Of a DNA stretch of 64,000 bases, positions 40,790 through 53,775 are shown one piece after another. Under the pieces are notes generated by a model. The model made no database searches, was not told the DNA's origin, and was given only the letters and a program-made list of their open reading frames with translations. Every line of letters starts with the position of its first letter. Within the stretch, counting starts at the first letter, position 1. This DNA is from Quatrionicoccus australiensis (GTDB lineage Bacteria; Pseudomonadota; Gammaproteobacteria; Burkholderiales; Rhodocyclaceae), in the NCBI RefSeq assembly GCF_020510525.1, contig NZ_CP075188.1:2356001-2420000 (forward strand), read 5' to 3'. The position numbers were made by a program, and so were the translations under genes.

Positions 40790-40797
<8 letters not shown>
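39787..40797 (-). CDS. Dihydroorotate dehydrogenase-like flavoprotein linked to NifJ
   Basis: A 336-residue TIM-barrel flavoprotein resembling dihydroorotate dehydrogenase (THYLGLKLKNPLVPSSTPLS, then PVVASLNGSS, SIPVSMKLSPFFSSL, LAASGGVHTADDALKMLLAG and ADVVHMASAL). Its ATG overlaps the end of nifJ by 8 bp, so it is made with pyruvate:ferredoxin oxidoreductase. This suggests a redox role around ferredoxin rather than pyrimidine synthesis, an inference from context. A longer frame upstream lies within nifJ and is rejected. Confidence 0.87.
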
Positions 40798-44410
<3,613 letters not shown>

Positions 44411-44615
44411 GATCTGATCCTGGTGGTTCGACTACGCCCACTCGAAAGCTGGCAGCCGGAAAACGCTCCGGGCAGGCCCGGAAACGCCGGATGCTGCAAT
44501 GCAGCACTTGCATTCTACGCCCGAAAACGCAGGCGTGTCCGCCCTCTTCGATGACGCCGGGAACTAAAATAACGGCATGTGTTCCATCAAGAAAATCCCG
44601 CCGGGAGAAATCACC

Positions 44616-45386
44616 ATGCCACTGCCGCGCCGCCCGCAAGCCGTCCTGATCGATCTGGCCGGCGTCCTGCATATCGACGACCAGGCCATTCCCGGCGCAG
44701 TCGAGGCGCTGCAGCGGTTGCGTGCCAGCGGCTTGGCGCTGCGCTTTCTGACCAACACGACGCGCTCGCCGCGCCGGCGCATCGTCAGCAAGCTGCAACA
44801 AATGGGTTTCGCCATCGCACCGGAAGAAGTGCAGACCGCCGTGCACGCGACCCGCCACCTCGTCGAACAGCGCGGCCTGCGCCCGCATTACCTGGTGCAT
44901 CCCGATATTGCCGACGAAATCGGCCACAGCCACGCCGAACCCGATGCCGTCGTGCTCGGCGATGCCGGCGAGCATTTCACCTACGCCGCACTGAACACGG
45001 CATTTCGCCTGCTGATGCAGGGTCGACCGCTGATCGTCATGGCGCGCAACCGTTATTTCAGGGAAAAGGACGGCCTGACGCTGGACATGGGCGCCTACGT
45101 CGCCGGCCTGGAATACAGCAGCGGCGCCAAGGCGGAAGTGGTCGGCAAGCCGGCCGCGCCCTTCTTTTTAGCGGCGCTCGCCGAACTTGGCGTAGCCCCG
45201 GAAAACGCCGTGCTGATCGGCGACGACCTCAGCGACGACATCGGTGGCGCGCAGGCCGCCGGCATTCCCGGCATGCTGGTGCGCACCGGCAAATTCCGGC
45301 CGGGCGACGAGGCGCATCCGGACATCAAGCCGGCCGCAACGGTCGACGACTTTGCGGCAGCCGTTTCCCGGCTGCTCGATCGCTGA
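44616..45386 (+). CDS. HAD-superfamily IIA phosphatase (TIGR01458/LHPP-like)
   Basis: A 256-residue HAD hydrolase of class IIA. Motif I is VLIDLAGVLHIDD, motif II LRFLTNTTRSPRRR, and motifs III/IV lie in EVVGKPAAPFFLAALAELGV and VLIGDDLSDDIGGAQAAGIP. The C-terminal GMLVRTGKFRPGDE is typical of the LHPP/TIGR01458 group (phospholysine/phosphohistidine inorganic pyrophosphate phosphatase-like). The first Asp of motif I is present, but the usual second Asp (DxD) reads DLA, as in other members of this group. The ATG at 44616 has GGGAGAAA just upstream. Confidence 0.85.
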   Translation: MPLPRRPQAVLIDLAGVLHIDDQAIPGAVEALQRLRASGLALRFLTNTTRSPRRRIVSKLQQMGFAIAPEEVQTAVHATRHLVEQRGLRPHYLVHPDIADEIGHSHAEPDAVVLGDAGEHFTYAALNTAFRLLMQGRPLIVMARNRYFREKDGLTLDMGAYVAGLEYSSGAKAEVVGKPAAPFFLAALAELGVAPENAVLIGDDLSDDIGGAQAAGIPGMLVRTGKFRPGDEAHPDIKPAATVDDFAAAVSRLLDR

Positions 45387-45392
45387 GCCGTT

Positions 45393-45590
45393 CTAAGAAG
45401 CTGTTCATGATTTTCGCTTGTCATTCAAACCCCTCCCCAACCCTCCCCTTCTCAGGGGAGGGAGTTTGTCCATGCGCGACTTGGGGTGCTCCTCCCCTGT
45501 TAAGGGGAGGTCGGGAGGGGTTTTACAGGCATATCAAATAAAGCTGTAGCCCGGTTTCACGACTTTCGGAAGATCGTGAACAGCCTCTAA
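45393..45590. repeat. Dispersed MITE-like inverted-repeat element, copy B
   Basis: About 198 bp between the HAD gene and the GGDEF-EAL gene. Terminal inverted repeats: AAGAAGCTGTTCATGATTTT (45396-45415) against the reverse complement of GAAGATCGTGAACAGCCTCT (45569-45588), ~24 nt with few mismatches. Inside are nested G/C hairpins: CCTCCCCTTCTCAGGGGAGG near 45442-45461, and CCTCCCCTGTTAAGGGGAGG at 45491-45510 followed by GGGAGGGG, which pairs with the first CCCCTCCC. It is homologous to copy A (4996-5252). Its right end reaches the 3' end of the GGDEF-EAL gene. Confidence 0.8.
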
Positions 45591-47722
45591 CGCGCGGTCA
45601 GCAAAAATTCGGCAGCGGCACCAGCCGACAACGGCCGCGCAAACAGGTAGCCCTGGAATTCTTCGCAGCCCAGCGCATTGAGCACGGCCAGTTGTGACGC
45701 CTTCTCGACCCCTTCGGCAACGACGCGCAGGTTGAGGCTGTGCGCCAGCGAGACGATGGCGCGCGTGATCGCCGTCGCTTCGGCGCCGGTGTCGCACTCC
45801 ATGACGAAGGAACGATCGACCTTGAGCGTGTCGATCGGGAAGCGCTTCAGGTAGGCGAGCGAGGAGTAGCCGGTGCCGAAGTCGTCGATCGCGATGGTGA
45901 CACCCATCGCCTTCAGTTCGTGCAGCACGGCGAGCGCCCGCTGCACATCGCCCATCAGCATGCCTTCGGTGATTTCCAGTTCGAGATTGGCCGGCGGCAA
46001 CCCGGCTTCGTCGAGCACCGAACGGACCAGCGCCGCCAGATCCTTTTCGCGGAACAGGCTGGGCGAAATATTGACCGCGACATGCAGATCACGATATCCC
46101 GCGGCCCGCCAGCCGGCCGCCTCGTGACAAGCCTGGCGCATGACGAACCAGGTCAGTTGCGAGATCAGGCCGGTTTCTTCGGCGAGCGGGATGAACTTGA
46201 CCGGCGAAACACTGCCGAATTCATCGCTGTCCCAGCGCACCAGCGCCTCGAAGCCGCAGGCGCGGCCGCGCGCATCGACCTTGGGCTGATAGACGACGTA
46301 CAGCTCTTCCTGCTCGACGGCACGGCGCAAGGCCGAGTCGAGCGCCAGGCGGTCGCGCGCCGCGGCATTGAGCGATTCGGTATAGAACTGGAACTGCCCC
46401 TTGCCCAGCTGCTTGGCATGGTGCATCGCCGCGTCGGCATGGCGCAGCAGCGCTTCGAGATCTTCACCATCGTCCGGATAGACACTGACACCGATGCTGC
46501 AATTGACGCGCACTTCGTGGCCGTCAAGCATGATCGGCTCGGCGACGGCCTCCTGAATGCGGTGCAGGATCTGCAGCGTGTCGCTGAGGCCGCCGTAATC
46601 GCCGAGGATGAGCACGAACTCGTCACCGCCGTAACGCGCCACGGTATCCGACTCGCGCAGGCTGGCCTTGAGGCGTCTGGCAGACTCGACCAGCAACTGG
46701 TCGCCGGCGCCGTGACCAAGGCTGTCATTGACGAACTTGAAGTTATCGAGATCGACAAAGGCCAGTGTGCCGTGCGTGCCCTTGCGCTGCGCCAGACGCA
46801 GCAACTGCTGCAGGCGGTCCTGCAACAGGTTGCGGTTGGGCAGGCCGGTCAGCGGATCGTGCGTTGCCTGGTATTCGAGTTGCTGGCGGTAGTTGTGCTG
46901 CGCCGTGACATCCTCGACCGTGCCTTCGTAATAAAGCGCCTCGCCTTCCGGACTGAAGACGACGTGGGCGTTCTCGGAAATCCAGATGCGGCTGCCGTCA
47001 CGGCAATAGACTTCGGATTCGAAATCGGTGACGCGCCCGGTATCGCGGATGCGCTGCTTGAATTCCTCGCGCCGGCCGGGTGCGACGTAAAGCCGGGTGG
47101 CAATGTCGGATAGTCCGGCAACCAGCGAAGCCGGGCAATCGTAGCCATAGAGCCGGGCCAGCGCCAGGTTGGCGGCCAGGTAATGACCGTCGATCGAGGT
47201 CTGGAACATGCCGATCACCGAGTCTTCGAAAATGCTGCGGTAGCGCAGTTCGGCATCGGCGAGCTGGCGTTGGCTGAGCAATTGCTCGGTAATGTCCTCG
47301 ATGAAACCTTCAACCACGCGCCGTCCCTGCTCGTCGAGCACGACAGAGCCGCGTTCAAGCACCCAGATTTCCCGACCATCACGGTGCAGCAGGCGGTACT
47401 GCAGGCGATAGCGACCACTTCCGGCCATCGCCGCAGCGATCACCTGGCGGACACGCGCCCGGTCATCCGGATGGGTGATCATCTCAAGCGAGACGACCTT
47501 GTTGTCTTCCAGCTCGTCCGGGCAGTAACCGGTCAGTTCGCGGCTGCCATCGCTGACAAAATACAAGGTCCAGTGATCGTCGATGGCGCAGCGGAAGACC
47601 ATGCCTTCAAGGTTGTGCACCAGCACCTGCAGGACGCGATCACTGTCGATGTCATTCCAGACGGAGTCACGCCGTTTGCGCAGGACAGGAAGAAAACCAG
47701 AAGAAGGCACGATATCTTTCAT
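45587..47722 (-). CDS. PAS-PAS-GGDEF-EAL cyclic-di-GMP protein
   Basis: A 711-residue, predicted cytoplasmic signalling protein. It has two PAS domains (~30-140, YFVSDGSRELTGYCPDELED; ~150-270, YRSIFEDSVIGMFQTSIDGH). The GGDEF domain (~280-440) has the intact site YGGDEF and inhibitory RESD five residues before it. The EAL domain (~450-705) has FEALVRW, NISPSLF, ELEITEGMLM, DDFGTGYSSLAYLKRFPID and KVDRSF. Both catalytic sites look complete, so it could make or break c-di-GMP according to its PAS signals. The ATG at 47722 is chosen because the upstream extension is not protein-like; no clear ribosome site is seen. The two genes upstream on this strand are a chemoreceptor and a NIT sensor. Confidence 0.9.
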   Translation of the reverse strand: MKDIVPSSGFLPVLRKRRDSVWNDIDSDRVLQVLVHNLEGMVFRCAIDDHWTLYFVSDGSRELTGYCPDELEDNKVVSLEMITHPDDRARVRQVIAAAMAGSGRYRLQYRLLHRDGREIWVLERGSVVLDEQGRRVVEGFIEDITEQLLSQRQLADAELRYRSIFEDSVIGMFQTSIDGHYLAANLALARLYGYDCPASLVAGLSDIATRLYVAPGRREEFKQRIRDTGRVTDFESEVYCRDGSRIWISENAHVVFSPEGEALYYEGTVEDVTAQHNYRQQLEYQATHDPLTGLPNRNLLQDRLQQLLRLAQRKGTHGTLAFVDLDNFKFVNDSLGHGAGDQLLVESARRLKASLRESDTVARYGGDEFVLILGDYGGLSDTLQILHRIQEAVAEPIMLDGHEVRVNCSIGVSVYPDDGEDLEALLRHADAAMHHAKQLGKGQFQFYTESLNAAARDRLALDSALRRAVEQEELYVVYQPKVDARGRACGFEALVRWDSDEFGSVSPVKFIPLAEETGLISQLTWFVMRQACHEAAGWRAAGYRDLHVAVNISPSLFREKDLAALVRSVLDEAGLPPANLELEITEGMLMGDVQRALAVLHELKAMGVTIAIDDFGTGYSSLAYLKRFPIDTLKVDRSFVMECDTGAEATAITRAIVSLAHSLNLRVVAEGVEKASQLAVLNALGCEEFQGYLFARPLSAGAAAEFLLTAR

Positions 47723-47889
47723 GTAAGAAACAAGTTTGATCAGCAAGCACGCTCTTGGAGCAAAAACCCTGCCCACCACAAACCTGGCGTTTTTGACACT
47801 TTTATATCGAAAACCACAAAAAACAGACATCCACCCGCTTCGGATGCACCACTATGATGCAACAACAACCATTGTGGTGCATTCAGAAA

Positions 47890-48789
47890 TCAGGCATGCC
47901 CATAATCGGGAATGCGCCGCGGCAACGCGCCCGCCATCCCGCCGCCGGACAATCTTTTGCCATCGGCTGATATCCAGGCAAATACGGCGTCAACAGCCCG
48001 CGTGGCATCAGCAAAGTATTCCTGAGCATCAATCTCGACCCCCGCTGCACCCAGCATCCGGGTCCGAACCAAAGCCGCCATATGCCGCACTGCTTGGGCG
48101 GCCTGCCCGGCCAAGCCATCCTGAACGCTACCCTCGCCCGCCTGCTGGAGAATAGACTCGGCCCGGGCAATCAGAAACATCAGGCGAACCCGTGCAACCG
48201 CGGTGCAGCTCCGGCGTGTGGCCACACTCAGCCCGACCGCGCGCGCCTGTCCGAGGCACTCCGTCAAGGCGGGCAAACGACTGGCGTAATTGCGCACCAT
48301 CGCACGCCCATCACGATCTGCAAGCAAAGGTTCAAGCCGCGACTCACCAAGCGCAGCCAGCCAGTGCAACAGCTTCTCGATCAACTGGCTATGTTCGGCA
48401 ATACTTTGTTCGACCGTCAGTTTGCCCAGCTTTTCACGCAAGCCGACCCAGTGATGCCGGAACAGGGATAAATCGTTCGCGCTCAGGCAGGGATGTGGCT
48501 TGACGCTCTCGCCCACAGCAATCGGACGCAGATCCTGGATCAAGGCATCGATCTCGCGGGCCTTGCTTTCCAACTTGCTGGCAAAGCTCTGATCACCAGC
48601 CAGCCAGGCCGAACTCATTCCTCGATGCTGCTGAAAATGTGCAATCAGAGCCAACAGGGTGCGACATGCCGCCAGACTATGCTCCAGCGAGCGGCCGGCG
48701 TCCTCCCGCTGGGACCGGCGCTGGCGCAGCAGCGCCAGCACGGCAATCGACAGGGCAGCCCCGAGCATTGCATAGATGATCCAGTCCAT
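47890..48789 (-). CDS. Membrane-anchored NIT (nitrate/nitrite-sensing-like) domain protein
   Basis: A 299-residue protein with one N-terminal membrane helix (~4-22) and a long helical domain. The segment CRTLLALIAHFQQHRGMSSA, then WLAGDQSFASKLESKAREID is characteristic of NIT sensor domains (helical bundles reported to sense nitrate and nitrite). It has no kinase, HAMP or methyl-accepting domain of its own. The start lies 8 bp after the end of a chemoreceptor gene that in turn has no periplasmic sensor, so the two may act together. No homologue with known function is recognised. Confidence 0.7.
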   Translation of the reverse strand: MDWIIYAMLGAALSIAVLALLRQRRSQREDAGRSLEHSLAACRTLLALIAHFQQHRGMSSAWLAGDQSFASKLESKAREIDALIQDLRPIAVGESVKPHPCLSANDLSLFRHHWVGLREKLGKLTVEQSIAEHSQLIEKLLHWLAALGESRLEPLLADRDGRAMVRNYASRLPALTECLGQARAVGLSVATRRSCTAVARVRLMFLIARAESILQQAGEGSVQDGLAGQAAQAVRHMAALVRTRMLGAAGVEIDAQEYFADATRAVDAVFAWISADGKRLSGGGMAGALPRRIPDYGHA

Positions 48790-48796
48790 GGCGATC

Positions 48797-49987
48797 TCAC
48801 TCGTATTGGTATTGGTTCAGGGCCGTGTTCAACTGCACGGCCAGCTCACTCAGGTAGTGCGACAACTCACTGTTCTCGCTGACCAGATGCTCATTCGCAT
48901 CGGCCAGCTGGGCGACCTGCTCGATGTCGCGGGCAATGTTCTGGCCGGCCTCGCTTTGCTCCCGACTGGCTGCAGCGATGTCGCGAATCAGTTCCAGCGT
49001 GCGCTGGACGTTCTCCTCAACCAGACCCAGCTCGTCGACCGCCTTGCCGGCGTCAAGCAGACTGAGCCCGGCTTCCTGGCTGGTTTGCCCCATCGCCATG
49101 ATCATGCTGCTGACCTCGCTGCGCACGCCTTCGATCCGTTCGCCAATATCGCGTGTCGCGTTACTTGTCCGCTCGGCCAATTTGCGCACCTCGTCGGCAA
49201 CAACAGCAAAACCCCGTCCCTGCTCACCGGCCCGCGCCGCCTCGATGGCAGCATTTAGCGCCAGCAGGTTGGTTTGAGCTGCGATATCAGCAATCAGGCC
49301 GACGATCGTGTCAATTTCCTGCGAACGCTCGCCCAGACGCGTCGCACTGGCCGCCGTACGTTCGACCGTAGCCACCAGATCGGTCAGGCTGCCAGCCAGA
49401 CCGCTGACCCGGCCGGCGCCAGTCAGCGCCATCTGGCGCGATGCCTCGGCCACCGCGGCAGCACCTTGTGCGCTATCACTGGTCATGCCGAGACTTACCG
49501 TCAATTGCTCCAGCGTTGCCGACGACGAAAAGGTAATGTCGCGCTGTCTACGTACTCCGGCATCACCACCACTCGCGTTCTGCCGGCTCTCGCTGGCAAC
49601 ACTGGAAATCTCCTGCGCCATTCGGCCGAAAACCAGAAACAGGCTGGCCAGCGAACGTGCCATACCATTCAGGCGTTCGGCGAGAGGCGCCAATGCGCCA
49701 CACCGGCCAGTATCGAGACGGGAAACCAGCTTGCCGGCAGCCAATGCCAGGGCGAACTGGTCGATCATATGCAGCCCTCGCTCCAGATCAAGCAGGACGC
49801 GCGAGGCAAGCACCGCCGAGAGCAACAACATGCCACAGCCCAGCCAGCCCACGTAGATCGACCAGACGCCGGCAAAGCCAAGGCTGGCCGACATTGCACC
49901 AATTACCGCAAACAGCCAGCAGGCAATTTGCGGGGTACGCAAATCAACCTGAACAGGCCGGAAAACAATCGGGTCGCGCTCTGTCAT
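48797..49987 (-). CDS. Methyl-accepting chemotaxis protein without periplasmic sensor
   Basis: A 396-residue chemoreceptor. Two nearly adjacent membrane helices (~20-42 and 44-66) leave no periplasmic domain; a short linker then leads to the signalling domain with a canonical tip ([20 protein letters not shown], then [20 protein letters not shown]). The ATG at 49987 is used. It is followed after 8 bp by the NIT-domain gene, which could supply a sensory module in trans. The tip is intact, so it should couple to CheA/CheW, which are elsewhere. Confidence 0.9.
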   Translation of the reverse strand: MTERDPIVFRPVQVDLRTPQIACWLFAVIGAMSASLGFAGVWSIYVGWLGCGMLLLSAVLASRVLLDLERGLHMIDQFALALAAGKLVSRLDTGRCGALAPLAERLNGMARSLASLFLVFGRMAQEISSVASESRQNASGGDAGVRRQRDITFSSSATLEQLTVSLGMTSDSAQGAAAVAEASRQMALTGAGRVSGLAGSLTDLVATVERTAASATRLGERSQEIDTIVGLIADIAAQTNLLALNAAIEAARAGEQGRGFAVVADEVRKLAERTSNATRDIGERIEGVRSEVSSMIMAMGQTSQEAGLSLLDAGKAVDELGLVEENVQRTLELIRDIAAASREQSEAGQNIARDIEQVAQLADANEHLVSENSELSHYLSELAVQLNTALNQYQYE

Positions 49988-50230
49988 GGGGTCTCGTTCA
50001 TATCCGCCGTTATTGCCGCTCCTGCATGCAAGAGCCTTGCCATCACGCACCAGAAAAAATCCCACACAAAATCATGAAGATAAAGCACTCCCAACGGTCA
50101 ACTGCCAACAAATGCCCTAAAGCAAGGCATGGCCAGCAAAGTCCGCAACCAGACATGCACACTTACAGTGCCTGGGCCAGCCGAGTCGCCCAGGACGTAC
50201 AATCCGGTCGGAAAGACGCCGCCCGGCGGC

Positions 50231-50236
50231 TATAAT
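50231..50236 (+). promoter_or_regulatory. Possible -10 element of prfB
   Basis: A perfect TATAAT lies 31 bp before the prfB ATG. No good -35 box is seen at the expected distance. The rest of the 280-bp gap upstream shows no other supported feature. Confidence 0.4.
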
Positions 50237-50267
50237 CACGCCTTTGCAATGCACTGGAACTGGTCAC

Positions 50268-51372
50268 ATGGAAGCCGAACACATCAACAGCATCTCCAAC
50301 AAGCTCGAGGATCTGGCGCAGCGCGCCGCCGAGCTTCGGAGGTATCTTTGACTACGATCAGAAACGCGAACGCCTGACCCTCCTGACCCAGGAGATGGAA
50401 GATCCCAAGATTTGGGATGACGCCAAACGCGCCCAGGAACTGGGCCGCGAAAAGAAATCGCTGGAAAACATCGTGCTGGTGCTCGAAGAAGTCGACGCCG
50501 GCATCAACGACGGGCGCGAACTGTTCGAGATGGGCAAGGAAGACGGCGACGAAGACACCCTGCTCTCCGTCGAAGCCGACAATGCCGAACTCGAGAAGAA
50601 GGTTGCCGCCCTCGAATTCCGCCGCATGTTCAACAATCCGTCCGACCCGATGCCCTGCTTCCTGGAAATCCAGGCCGGCGCCGGCGGTACCGAAGCCCAG
50701 GACTGGGCCTCGATGCTGTTGCGCATGTACCTGAAATACGGCGAAAAGAAGGGGTTTACCGTCGAGGTCATGGAAGAGTCGGAAGGCGACGTCGCCGGCC
50801 TGAAGAGCGCCACCGTCAAGTTCACTGGCGACTACGCCTACGGCACGCTGCGCACCGAAACCGGCATCCACCGCCTGGTCCGCAAGTCGCCGTTCGACTC
50901 CAACGCGCGTCGTCACACCAGCTTCACGTCCGTGTTCGTGTTCCCGGAAGTCGATGACTCGATCGAGATCAACATCAACCCGGCCGACGTGCGTACCGAC
51001 ACCTACCGCGCTTCCGGCGCCGGCGGTCAGCACATCAACAAGACCGACTCGGCCGTGCGTCTGACCCACGTCCCGACCGGCATCGTCGTGCAGTGCCAGA
51101 ACGACCGTTCGCAGCACCGCAACCGCGACGAAGCCTGGCAGATGCTGCGCGCCCGCATCTACGAGTTCGAGTTGCGCAAGCAGCAGGCCGAACAGCAGAA
51201 GCTGGAAGACGCCAAGTCCGACATTGGCTGGGGCCACCAGATCCGCTCCTACGTGCTCGACCAGAGCCGCATCAAGGATCTGCGCACCAACTACGAAGTC
51301 GGTAACACCCAGGGCGTGCTCGACGGCGACCTCGACGGCTTCATCGAGGCCAGTCTCAAGCAAGGTGTGTGA
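50268..51372 (+). CDS. prfB: Peptide chain release factor 2 with programmed +1 frameshift
   Basis: Release factor 2 (367 residues) terminates translation at UGA and UAA. The first 27 codons from the ATG at 50268 end at ...AELRRYL followed by an in-frame TGA (50349-50351). Translation must shift +1 at CTT-TGA-C, continuing [12 protein letters not shown] to 51372. The Shine-Dalgarno-like GGAGG just before TAT-CTT-TGA is the usual stimulator, so this is the classic autoregulatory frameshift and not a mutation. The catalytic GGQ lies in [20 protein letters not shown], and the SPF-type recognition motif ([13 protein letters not shown]) is present. A cupin gene overlaps the stop by 4 bp; lysS is not next to it. 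Confidence 0.97.
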
Positions 51373-51701
51373 CGCCAAACCCCAACCTGTTCGCCGGATT
51401 GCCGGCCGCTCCCGCGGCGGCCGAGCAATTCGCCGAACTGCTTGCACTCCCCGATCTGCGCATCGAGCGCATTGTTTCCACCGGCCAGAGCAGCCCGCCG
51501 GATTTCTGGTACGACCAGGCTGAAGGCGAATGGGTCGTTGTGCTCGAAGGTGAAGCCAAATTGCGTTTTGCCGACGAAGCCGAAGCCCGCCATCTGCAGG
51601 CCGGCGATTACGTCAACATCGCGCCGCACCGCCGGCATCGCGTCGACTGGACGCCCACCGACCGCACTACCGTCTGGCTCGCCGTTTTCTACCGCGCCTG
51701 A
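51369..51701 (+). CDS. Small cupin-domain protein
   Basis: A 110-residue single cupin: [20 protein letters not shown], then [20 protein letters not shown] and [20 protein letters not shown]. The metal-site residues of motif 1 are partly replaced ([10 protein letters not shown] instead of HxH), while HRRHRV supplies His in motif 2. It starts with GTG overlapping the prfB stop, so it is translated with prfB. The family is widespread and uncharacterised. Confidence 0.82.
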   Translation: MTPNPNLFAGLPAAPAAAEQFAELLALPDLRIERIVSTGQSSPPDFWYDQAEGEWVVVLEGEAKLRFADEAEARHLQAGDYVNIAPHRRHRVDWTPTDRTTVWLAVFYRA

Positions 51702-51705
51702 ACGA

Positions 51706-52206
51706 CTAGCGCTCCGCACGCCATTCGGCGTACCACTCGGTCAGCAGACGCCGCTCACCGAGGCCGGCCAGACTCTGATCCACCGCATCATGATTGCCCC
51801 AGACGACATCGGACAAGGCGCCGGCGTCGACCTGCGCTTCGATTTCGCTGCAATAGACGCCCTTGTCGCGCTGCACGTAGAAGCCGTAGGTGCGACAGGC
51901 CACCGGACGCTGGGCATAGACCGGACAGGCGCCGCTTTCCCGGTCGAGCAATGGACAGGTCAGCGGTCGCACCGTCTGGCTGGCGAGGGCCGCCATGTCG
52001 GCGTCGATCTGCTGCAGATGCTGCGGCGTCAGCCCGGCCAGGCCCTGGCGCAGCAGATCCCATTCGGCGGCATGCAGTTGCGGGATTTCGGCGAGGCGCT
52101 GGCAGCAGCCGTCACAGCCCTTGCCGCACAGCCAGTCGGGCCGGTTCTCGCGGATGCTGGCGACGCGGCGGTCGACCTCGGCGAGCAGCCGGAAAAGCGC
52201 TGCCAA
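51706..52206 (-). CDS. YkgJ family cysteine-cluster protein
   Basis: A 166-residue protein with the YkgJ cysteine pattern, CGKGCDGCCQRL near the N-terminus and CPLLDRESGACPVYAQRPVA, then CRTYGFYV in the middle. The cluster probably binds zinc or an iron-sulfur centre; the role is unknown. It is convergent with the cupin gene (4 bp apart) and 1 bp downstream of a small periplasmic protein gene on the same strand. Confidence 0.85.
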   Translation of the reverse strand: MAALFRLLAEVDRRVASIRENRPDWLCGKGCDGCCQRLAEIPQLHAAEWDLLRQGLAGLTPQHLQQIDADMAALASQTVRPLTCPLLDRESGACPVYAQRPVACRTYGFYVQRDKGVYCSEIEAQVDAGALSDVVWGNHDAVDQSLAGLGERRLLTEWYAEWRAER

Positions 52207-52207
52207 G

Positions 52208-52561
52208 CTATTTCCGGATCGGCTGGTTACGCCCGGAAAACTGGTCGCTCAGGCGCATCACCCCATCGCTGATGTTGCTGTCCCGGTTTTCCTTGCAATA
52301 CTGGCTGATCTTGGCCTCGATCGTGCCGCTCGAAATGGTGGAGACCTGCTGGTTGGGCAAGGCGTAATTGTGGCCGGTCAAAAAGCCGCGCAGCCAGAAA
52401 ATGTAGGCATTGCGCTGATCCGGATCGTCCTTGGACTTGATCCAGGTAGCGCAGGACATGTCGTCGAAGCCGAGAATATTGGTTGCTGCCATCGCCGACA
52501 TGGCAAAACACAGCGCGGTGCAGGCCGCAGCGGTCAACCCGGCAATTTTTCGTATTTTCAT
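52208..52561 (-). CDS. Small periplasmic hypothetical protein
   Basis: A 117-residue protein with a signal peptide (~1-25, ...MSAMA-ATN) and two cysteines in the mature part (MSCATWIKSKDDPDQRNAYI, then FWLRGFLTGHNYALP and ISQYCKENRD), likely joined by a disulfide. The Cys-x2-Trp...Gly-Phe-x-Thr-Gly pattern recalls small exported HdeA/Rap1a-like helical proteins, but I cannot name the family. The ATG at 52561 is chosen for the signal peptide. It shares a strand with the YkgJ gene. Confidence 0.65.
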   Translation of the reverse strand: MKIRKIAGLTAAACTALCFAMSAMAATNILGFDDMSCATWIKSKDDPDQRNAYIFWLRGFLTGHNYALPNQQVSTISSGTIEAKISQYCKENRDSNISDGVMRLSDQFSGRNQPIRK

Positions 52562-52577
52562 CTGACCATCCCTGTTC

Positions 52578-53516
52578 TCAGGTCGCCAGTATATGCCCCG
52601 CCGTGCGTACCGCAATGCCGACGCAAGCGCCGAGCGCGGCAGGCTTCCAGACCGCGGCAATGCGCGGACCGGCCGAGATCAGCACAGCGACGCCGGGCAG
52701 ATCGAAGGGCGAAATCAGGAAGCCGGCGCTGGCATTCAACAACTCGACGCTGATCTGGCCCGCCTTGCGCATGTCGTCCATGACGCCCATCATCGCCGTG
52801 CCGCCGGCGATGTACTTGGTCAGCGTCGGCAGGATCAGCGCGCTGTCGATCGACAGCGCCGTCAGCAGCGGCGCCAGCAGGTGGGTCAGGCCGTCGATGG
52901 CACCGGAAACACGCAGCGCGGTGACAACGACCAGCGACAGCACCAGCATCGGGATCGCCCCGACCGCCAGCTTGAAGGCTTCGGCGCCGGCCCGGTTGAT
53001 CACGTCGAGAATGCCCTTGGCGCTCTCCGCCACCGGATGCGTCAGATGCTCGTCAAGCCGGCCCTCGACACCCGACAACGAGCGCCCGAACAGGTAATAG
53101 GTCGCCGCCGCTGCGGCCAGGCCGCCGATCAGCGAATAGCTCAGGGTCAGCATCAGATCCAGCCCCATGGTCATCATCGGCAGCGCCGCATTGGCCTGCG
53201 ACATCGCAAACACCATGGCCAGCGTCGCCGCGATATGGCGATCCGACGCGCCGCGCTGCTCCATCATGGTCAGGGTCGCCATCGGCGCGGCGAAGCTGAC
53301 GAAATTGATCTGCAAGGCCGCAAAAACGCCCAGCCCGGTCAGCCCGAACGGCTTCAGCAAGGGCGCCAGGCGGGCAACCACCCAATCCAGCACACCGCGC
53401 GCCTCGAGCAGACGCATCAGCGAGAGCATGACAACCATGACCGGCAGCAGCACGAAGAGCGACAGCTCGACGGCCGAACGGCCAGCCTTGAGGATGATTT
53501 CGATGAGGATTTCCAT
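52578..53516 (-). CDS. Nucleoside-recognition (Gate) domain membrane protein
   Basis: A 312-residue inner-membrane protein with about eight helices and two Gate/nucleoside-recognition repeats, as in spore-maturation SpmA/SpmB-like and nucleoside transporter-like proteins. Visible parts are PLLKPFGLTGLGVFAALQIN, FVSFAAPMATLTMMEQRGAS, then LALPTLTKY-like LPTLTKYIAGGTAMMGVMDD and FDLPGVAVLISAGPRIAAVW. The function in non-sporulating bacteria is unknown; a transport role is likely. The start is at 53516, 16 bp before the next gap. Confidence 0.78.
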   Translation of the reverse strand: MEILIEIILKAGRSAVELSLFVLLPVMVVMLSLMRLLEARGVLDWVVARLAPLLKPFGLTGLGVFAALQINFVSFAAPMATLTMMEQRGASDRHIAATLAMVFAMSQANAALPMMTMGLDLMLTLSYSLIGGLAAAAATYYLFGRSLSGVEGRLDEHLTHPVAESAKGILDVINRAGAEAFKLAVGAIPMLVLSLVVVTALRVSGAIDGLTHLLAPLLTALSIDSALILPTLTKYIAGGTAMMGVMDDMRKAGQISVELLNASAGFLISPFDLPGVAVLISAGPRIAAVWKPAALGACVGIAVRTAGHILAT

Positions 53517-53674
53517 AGGGTGGGATTATTGCACTGCTGCCCGGCGTGAAGGGTATTGGCGATTTCCCTTGTAGCGCAGCGACTCGATGTTTACGCTCGA
53601 TTTATCGCCGGCTGAAGCAGCCGAACCCCGACAGCGAAGAAACGCGCCAAGAATGCTTCAAACAACAAAAAACG

Positions 53675-53687
53675 GGGCATTTTGCCC
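53675..53687. repeat. Left 13-bp target-site duplication of the IS element
   Basis: GGGCATTTTGCCC directly before the IS. The identical sequence is at 55112-55124. The target is itself a palindrome and was the loop and upper stem of a terminator. Confidence 0.9.
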
Positions 53688-53690
53688 TAA

Positions 53691-53726
53691 TGCCGTTCAG
53701 TTAAGACTGAACGGCATTTTTATTTT
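53691..53726 (+). terminator. Terminator-like hairpin in the left end of the IS
   Basis: TGCCGTTCAGT pairs with ACTGAACGGCA (11 bp, loop TAAG) and is followed by TTTTTATTTT. It lies 50 bp before the transposase ATG and would block read-through into the transposase from outside. Confidence 0.75.
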
Positions 53727-53775
53727 GTAGGCAAGGGCTTGTAAACATTAGCAAAGGCTGTTAACTTTTGGCCCG

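Noticed and set aside
50268..50351. Apparent nonsense codon early in prfB
   Set aside because: This is the known programmed +1 frameshift (CTT-TGA-C with GGAGG upstream), not a mutation.
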